Part shown: positions 7,245 through 11,200 of the stretch, piece after piece
Numbering within the stretch: position 1 is the first letter of the stretch
Layout of the letters: each line of letters starts with the position of its first letter
Assembly (NCBI GenBank): GCA_031281685.1
Contig: JAITFA010000005.1
Location: 1 to 11,200, forward strand
DNA: 11,200 nucleotides
Source of the DNA: Treponema sp.
GTDB lineage: Bacteria; Spirochaetota; Spirochaetia; Treponematales; Breznakiellaceae
Direction: 5' to 3'
Translations under genes and position numbers: made by a program
The notes under the pieces: generated by a model
What the model saw: only the letters and a program-made list of their open reading frames with translations
What the model was told of the DNA's origin: nothing
Databases searched by the model: none

Positions 7245-7520
7245 ATGAACATTATTGAGATGTTTGAACAGAGCGCGGTACTCACCCTGCTGGGAATGGG
7301 CGTGGTGTTCGGGTTTCTGATCATTCTTGTTGTGGCGATCTCTTGCATGGGGAAGATCGTTCACACCATGGGCTTGGATAAAGAACCGGAAGTCGCAAAG
7401 CCGAAAGCGCCGTTGCCCTCGCCTGCTGTTGCAGCGGCGAGCGTCGTCGCTAACCAAGATTCTGCGATAACCGCCGCTATCAGCGCCGCGGTTAGCACTT
7501 ATCGAAAAAACCATAATTAA
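7245..7520 (+). CDS. oadG: Oxaloacetate decarboxylase gamma chain
   Basis: A 91-residue single-span membrane protein, the assembly subunit of the Na+-translocating oxaloacetate decarboxylase. It has one hydrophobic helix (about residues 11-35, LLGMGVVFGFLIILVVAIS), then a cytoplasmic tail with a Pro/Ala/Lys linker (50-65) and a final helix-like segment (AITAAISAAVSTYRKNH) typical of OadG. In the family, the helix anchors to the beta pump and the tail binds the carboxyltransferase domain of the alpha chain. I chose the ATG at 7245 because AGGGGG ends four bases before it and the protein then starts MNIIEMFEQSAVLTLLG as family members do; a TTG 26 codons upstream (7167) keeps the frame open but lacks a ribosome site. 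The family is poorly conserved, so the assignment rests partly on the neighbours oadA and oadB. oadA begins 18 bases downstream. Confidence 0.9.
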   Translation: MNIIEMFEQSAVLTLLGMGVVFGFLIILVVAISCMGKIVHTMGLDKEPEVAKPKAPLPSPAVAAASVVANQDSAITAAISAAVSTYRKNHN

Positions 7521-7538
7521 AGTTATAAGGAGATAAAC

Positions 7539-9314
7539 ATGGCTAAAGTTCAACTTACCGATCTGGTGTTGCGAGACGCGCACCAATCACTATTCGCTAC
7601 TCGTATGGTTACGGCGGATATGTTGCCGATTGCCGATAAGCTCGATAAAATCGGGTACTGGGCGCTGGAAGCGTGGGGCGGGGCGACCTTCGACTCGTGT
7701 ATTCGCTTCCTCAACGAAGACCCTTGGGAGCGCCTGCGGAAACTCAAGGTTGCTCTGCCTAAAACCCCGATCATGATGCTACTGCGAGGGCAGAATCTGC
7801 TGGGCTATCGCCACTATGCTGATGATGTCGTAGACAAGTTCGTTGAAAAGGCCGCTGAAAACGGCGTTGGCGTCTTCCGCATCTTCGACGCCTGTAACGA
7901 CCCGCGTAATCTCAAACGCGCCGCTGACGCTGCCAAGAAGACCGGTAAGCACGTCCAGATGGCCATTTCCTACGCGACTACGCCGTACCACACCAAGGAA
8001 ATCTATGCTGACCTTGCCAAGTCCTACGCCGACTTTGGCGCGGACTCCATCTGTATCAAGGATATGTCCGGCTTACTCAAGCCCTATGAAGCCTATGCCC
8101 TCGTCAAGGCGATCAAGGCGAAAGTTGATATTCCTGTGGAGATTCATACCCACGCAACCACCGGCCTTTCAGTTGCCAGCCTCGTGAAGTCGGCTGAAGC
8201 CGGGGCTGAACTGCTGGATACGACTATCTCATCAATGTCGATGGGAACCAGCCACAGTCCCACCGAAACCATCGTTGAGGCGTTCAAAGGCACGGAATAC
8301 GATACTGGCCTTGACATTATCGCTCTGCTCGAAATCGCCGCCTACTTCCGCGATGTCCGCAAGAACTACGCGAAGTTCGAGTCCAGCTTCCTCGGCGCTG
8401 ATACCCGTATTCTCGCGTCACAGGTTCCCGGTGGTATGCTGTCAAACCTCGAAAACCAGCTCAAGGAACAGGGCGCGAGTAACAAGATTGACGCGGTACT
8501 CAAGGAAATTCAGGTTGTCCAGAAAGACTGCGGCTATATCCCCCTTGTTACCCCGACCAGTCAAATCGTAGGCACTCAGGCTGTGTTTAACGTGCTGTTC
8601 GGTCGCTACGAGAAGCTCACGTCTGAAACCGCTGACTTGGTAACCGGTCGTTACGGGGCGCTTGCCGCGCCCGCGAATCCTGAACTGGTGAAGAAGGCGC
8701 TTATCCAAAACAAGTACGACGCGGTACTTACGGCGCGTCCGGCTGACTCAATCCCCAACGAGTTCGCCAAAATCGAGGCTGAGGCAAAGGCGGTCGGCGC
8801 AAATAGCGTTGAGGATGTCCTTACCTATGCGATGTTCCCCAAGGTCGCGCCGAATTTCTTCAGGGATCGCGCAAAAGGTCCGGTGGATTCCGCCTCCTTT
8901 GCGGTGAAGCCCCCCGCGCCGCCGGCTCCGGTCCCCGCTCCAAAACCCGCGTCTAATGAATCGGCAAAGTATGTGGTGAACGTGAACGGCGCTGACTATA
9001 ACGTTATCGTGAAACCCACCACTGGCGAGTTCTCGGTATCAGCCGCGCCTGTCGCTCAGGCAGCCGCTCCCGCTGCCGCTCCGGTTCCCGCCGCGCCCAC
9101 AGGCGGCGCGGTCGTTGTCGCGCCTGTCGCAGGCACTCTGCTCAAGCATCAGGTCAGCGAAGGCGCACAGGTGGCGTCCGGCGATACCATTATCATCATT
9201 GAATCAATGAAGATGGAACTGGAAATCAAAGCTACCGCCGCTGGTAAAGTGCGCTTCCTCGTTCCCGCTGGTACGCAGATCGCCTCCCAGCAGCCCATCG
9301 CAGAAATAAACTAA
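7539..9314 (+). CDS. oadA: Oxaloacetate decarboxylase alpha chain (biotin-dependent carboxyltransferase)
   Basis: A 591-residue cytoplasmic subunit that moves the carboxyl group of oxaloacetate onto its own biotin, releasing pyruvate. Order: a carboxyltransferase TIM barrel (about 1-270) with metal-site residues D13 (LRDAHQS), K174 (IKDMSG, the lysine carbamylated in the family) and H203/H205 (HTHATTG); a conserved carboxylase domain to about 445; an Ala/Pro-rich flexible region (about 455-472 and 503-520); and a C-terminal biotinyl domain with ESMKMELE, biotin on K558. The length matches the usual 590-600. AAGGAG sits six bases before the ATG. Pyruvate carboxylase subunit B has the same domain order, but flanking oadG and oadB identify the Na+ pump form. 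A biotin ligase elsewhere in the genome is needed to modify K558. The gene is intact. Confidence 0.96.
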   Translation: MAKVQLTDLVLRDAHQSLFATRMVTADMLPIADKLDKIGYWALEAWGGATFDSCIRFLNEDPWERLRKLKVALPKTPIMMLLRGQNLLGYRHYADDVVDKFVEKAAENGVGVFRIFDACNDPRNLKRAADAAKKTGKHVQMAISYATTPYHTKEIYADLAKSYADFGADSICIKDMSGLLKPYEAYALVKAIKAKVDIPVEIHTHATTGLSVASLVKSAEAGAELLDTTISSMSMGTSHSPTETIVEAFKGTEYDTGLDIIALLEIAAYFRDVRKNYAKFESSFLGADTRILASQVPGGMLSNLENQLKEQGASNKIDAVLKEIQVVQKDCGYIPLVTPTSQIVGTQAVFNVLFGRYEKLTSETADLVTGRYGALAAPANPELVKKALIQNKYDAVLTARPADSIPNEFAKIEAEAKAVGANSVEDVLTYAMFPKVAPNFFRDRAKGPVDSASFAVKPPAPPAPVPAPKPASNESAKYVVNVNGADYNVIVKPTTGEFSVSAAPVAQAAAPAAAPVPAAPTGGAVVVAPVAGTLLKHQVSEGAQVASGDTIIIIESMKMELEIKATAAGKVRFLVPAGTQIASQQPIAEIN

Positions 9315-9326
9315 GAGGGGAACGAT

Positions 9327-10757
9327 ATGTTGAATAGAAAAGTTGATCCTATCTGGGTGCTGAAAGGGTGTATAATCATGGCCGTCGTCGCTTTCGCGTT
9401 TTCCGCATTCAGCGCTTCTTTCGCTCCCAGAGCCATGGCTCAAAGTTCACCGTCCGCTTCTGTCGATAATCTGCCTTCATTCAGGAATATGGGCGGCATT
9501 ATCCCCAACAGCGAGAATCTGCCCCAGGTAGATTTCCTGAGTTTTATCAGAAACATTGCCAGTACCACCGGTATCTACGCTTTTATTAACAAAATAACCA
9601 CCGGTGAAACCCCGTCGGGTCTGCCCATCACCATCTTTGGCTGGCAGGAACTCCTCATGGTTGTTGTGGGCTTCGTGGTGGTGTATCTGGGCGCGGCCAA
9701 AGGCTTTGAGCCTCTGCTTTTGGTGCCAATCGGGTTCGGCATTATCTTCGTGAATATTCCCGGCGCGGGAATGGGGGATGCGGGGGTATGGAACGAGGAA
9801 CTGCATCTCTTTGAGCATCAGGGTTTCCTTACTACGATCTACAACGCCGGAGTGGGGAACGAATTCTTTCCGCTCATCATCTTCATCGGCATAGGGGCCA
9901 TGACCGATTTCGGACCCCTGATTGCCAATCCCAAGACCGCCCTGTTGGGCGCGGCTGCCCAGTTCGGGGTGTTCTCCACCCTGTTCTTCATCAGCATCGC
10001 CAACTTCCTGCCGGGAGTGGCCTTTAACCTCAAGGAAGCCTGCTCGGTGGCCATCATAGGCGGCGCCGACGGTCCCACGACGATTTACATCGCCGCGAAG
10101 CTCGCGCCTCACCTCCTAGCCACGGTAGCAGTGGCGGCTTATTCCTACATGGCTCTGGTGCCTCTGATCCAGCCGCCCATCATGCGGGCGCTGACCTCGA
10201 AAAAGGAACGGCTCATCAGGATGCGGCAGCTCAGGCCGGTTTCCAAGATCGAGAAGATCGTCTTTCCTATGGTGGTGTTCAGCCTTAGCCTCCTCCTGAT
10301 CCCGTCTGCTTCGCCCCTGATCGGCTGCCTCATGTTCGGCAACTTTATTAGGGTCATTGGCGTGGTAGATCGGCTTTCCAATACAGCCCAGAACGAGCTC
10401 TTGAACATCGTGTCCCTCTTCCTCTCCCTGGGCGTTGGCAGCCAGATGACCCCGGAAAAGTTTCTCAACCCCTCGTCTCTCATCATCGTGGTGATGGGCT
10501 TGGTGGCTTTTGGTATCGCCACTGCCACGGGCGTGCTGGTAGCCAAGTTCATGAACCTCTTCCTGAAAGAGAAGATCAATCCCCTCATCGGTTCCGCCGG
10601 AGTTTCGGCTGTGCCTATGGCCGCCCGTGTTTCCAACAAGGTCGGTCTTGATGAAGACCCCGGTAACTTTGTCCTTATGCACGCCATGGGTCCCAATGTG
10701 GCGGGCGTCATTGGCACCGCAATCGCGGCGGGCGTGATGATTGCCGTTTATGGTTGA
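9327..10757 (+). CDS. oadB: Oxaloacetate decarboxylase beta chain (Na+ pump)
   Basis: A 476-residue polytopic inner-membrane protein that decarboxylates the carboxybiotin carried by OadA and couples this to Na+ export. The core from about residue 101 shows the family signatures in order: [14 protein letters not shown] (125-138), [13 protein letters not shown] (190-202, in which D194 corresponds to the essential pump aspartate), GGADGPT (245-251), [14 protein letters not shown] (273-286), [17 protein letters not shown] (418-434) and [13 protein letters not shown] (451-463). Compared with the Klebsiella protein as I remember it, the N-terminus is about 80 residues longer. It carries a hydrophobic stretch (13-31) ending in a signal-peptidase-like AMA-Q at 36-39, then a linker to 100. 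The loop after the first core helices is shorter than in Klebsiella. GAGGGG lies six bases before the ATG, which supports the long start. It is the last gene of oadGAB, 12 bases after oadA. Confidence 0.95.
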   Translation: MLNRKVDPIWVLKGCIIMAVVAFAFSAFSASFAPRAMAQSSPSASVDNLPSFRNMGGIIPNSENLPQVDFLSFIRNIASTTGIYAFINKITTGETPSGLPITIFGWQELLMVVVGFVVVYLGAAKGFEPLLLVPIGFGIIFVNIPGAGMGDAGVWNEELHLFEHQGFLTTIYNAGVGNEFFPLIIFIGIGAMTDFGPLIANPKTALLGAAAQFGVFSTLFFISIANFLPGVAFNLKEACSVAIIGGADGPTTIYIAAKLAPHLLATVAVAAYSYMALVPLIQPPIMRALTSKKERLIRMRQLRPVSKIEKIVFPMVVFSLSLLLIPSASPLIGCLMFGNFIRVIGVVDRLSNTAQNELLNIVSLFLSLGVGSQMTPEKFLNPSSLIIVVMGLVAFGIATATGVLVAKFMNLFLKEKINPLIGSAGVSAVPMAARVSNKVGLDEDPGNFVLMHAMGPNVAGVIGTAIAAGVMIAVYG

Positions 10758-10765
10758 TTGCTAGC

Positions 10766-10817
10766 CTTATTCGGAAACCTCGCTAACGATACGTCGTTGG
10801 CAAAGGTTCCGAATAAG
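10766..10817 (+). terminator. Long hairpin after oadB, probable operon end
   Basis: CTTATTCGGAA (10766-10776) pairs perfectly with TTCCGAATAAG (10807-10817). The helix continues as CCT/AGG with one bulged A, then as GCTAACGA (10782-10789) with TCGTTGGC (10794-10801, one G-T wobble), closed by a TACG tetraloop. The whole 52-nt element is therefore one nearly continuous rod. It starts 9 bases after the oadB stop, a natural terminator place, but only CGCTTCATATCTT follows, so the U-tract is weak. It may instead act as a 3'-end stabiliser or be a dispersed palindromic repeat. Confidence 0.6.
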
Positions 10818-10884
10818 CGCTTCATATCTTAAAAACATTACCAAGAAACAGTATACCCAACATATGTTCTACAATTCTCGCGCC

Positions 10885-10910
10885 ATAGGGTGAAACCGGG
10901 AATCACCTAT
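10885..10910. repeat. Small inverted repeat at the edge of the tandem array
   Basis: ATAGGGTGA (10885-10893) pairs with TCACCTAT (10903-10910) as 8 bp with one bulged G around a 9-nt loop. It lies 10 bases before the first tandem unit and overlaps the stop of the minus-strand repeat reading frame. No T-tract follows on either strand. The rest of 10818-10919 shows nothing I can name. Confidence 0.35.
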
Positions 10911-10919
10911 TTGGTCCGT

Positions 10920-11200
10920 GTGTCTCTGGCACCGGTACATGCGTCTGGCACCTTGCTCTTGTGTCTCTGGCACCCGCCTTTGTGTCTCTGGCACCTTGCT
11001 CTTGTGTCTCTGGCACTGGCTCTTGTGTTTCTGGCACCAGTCTCTGTGTTTCTGGCACCAGACCATGCGCCTCCGACACCGGCATGTATGTTTCTGGCAC
11101 CAGACCATGCGCCTCCGACACCGGCATGTATGTTTCTGGCACCGGTCTCTGTGCCTCTGGCACCAGCCTTTATGCCTCTGACACCAGTCTGTGCGTCTCT
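10920..11200. repeat. Degenerate 21-nt tandem repeat array, running off the window
   Basis: About 13 full units plus a partial one, each beginning near GTGTCTCTGGCACC (variants GTGTTTCTGGCACC, ATGTTTCTGGCACC, GCGCCTCCGACACC) and followed by about 7 more variable bases. Unit starts are 10920, 10941, 10961, 10982, 11004, 11025, 11046, 11067, 11088, 11109, 11130, 11151, 11172 and 11193. All are 21 nt except the second (20) and the fourth (22). Units 7-8 and 9-10 form a 42-nt higher-order repeat. On the minus strand a frame is open from the right side to a stop at 10903 and reads as heptads such as VPETQRL and VPETQEP; on the plus strand frames read CLWH or CFWH. Almost every frame is open because the unit itself lacks stops, so coding capacity cannot be claimed. 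It is not CRISPR, as there are no unique spacers. Function unknown. Confidence 0.9.

Noticed and set aside
10930-11160. Sigma-54 promoter sites, because TGGCAC recurs
   Set aside because: The -24 half (TGGCAC) is there, but no TTGC occurs at the required spacing in the units checked; the motif is part of the repeat core.
10918-11181. Plus-strand 87-codon reading frame through the repeat array
   Set aside because: The repeat lacks stops in nearly all frames, so open frames on both strands are automatic; no ribosome site or codon-like substitution pattern is seen.
10920-11200. CRISPR array
   Set aside because: Units are contiguous 21-nt tandem copies with related variable parts; there are no 28-37-nt repeats separated by unique spacers and no cas genes.

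Overview
The window looks like a stretch of spirochaete chromosome, most likely Treponema-like. The evidence is family resemblance: the small J-domain protein has a treponeme-style N-terminus (MGIFERIEDVIKSYLND) and a C-terminal J domain, and the oad genes run G-A-B. This is recognition from memory, not a search. By eye the G+C content is slightly above half, and Shine-Dalgarno sites are good (AAGGAG, GAGGGG, GGAG).

Layout from left to right. Bases 1-394 hold no confident gene. They contain an 11-G/7-C homopolymer hairpin at the left edge, a 9-A run, a nested set of inverted repeats that could be a structured RNA, and a long pyrimidine tract. Bases 395-838 (+) encode the J-domain co-chaperone. 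A possible 21-residue amphipathic peptide follows at 847-912, then a strong intrinsic terminator at 916-965. Bases 972-2429 and 2429-7069 on the minus strand are gltD and gltB, the small and large subunits of NADPH glutamate synthase. They are transcribed gltB then gltD and coupled by a TAATG overlap. Bases 7070-7244 are a compact divergent promoter region. Bases 7245-10757 on the plus strand are oadG, oadA and oadB, a Na+-pumping oxaloacetate decarboxylase. A long hairpin (10766-10817) follows. From 10920 to the right edge lies a degenerate tandem array of about 21-nt units that continues beyond the window.

How the genes work together: GltBD turns 2-oxoglutarate and glutamine into two glutamates using NADPH, the second half of the GS-GOGAT ammonium assimilation route. 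OadGAB decarboxylates oxaloacetate to pyruvate and uses the energy to export Na+. The two operons start back to back, and both draw on the C4/C5 dicarboxylate pool, so joint control is plausible. A minus-strand promoter (TTGAAA-17-TATTAT) and a plus-strand extended -10 (TGTTATAAT) overlap the same bases inside a short palindrome.

The core genes are ordinary housekeeping and energy genes and look intact. I did not find a convincing undescribed multi-gene system. The least explained parts are the right-hand repeat array, which is stop-free in nearly all six frames, the structured left leader, the small amphipathic ORF after the J-domain gene, the signal-peptide-like extension on OadB, and the overlapping divergent promoter.
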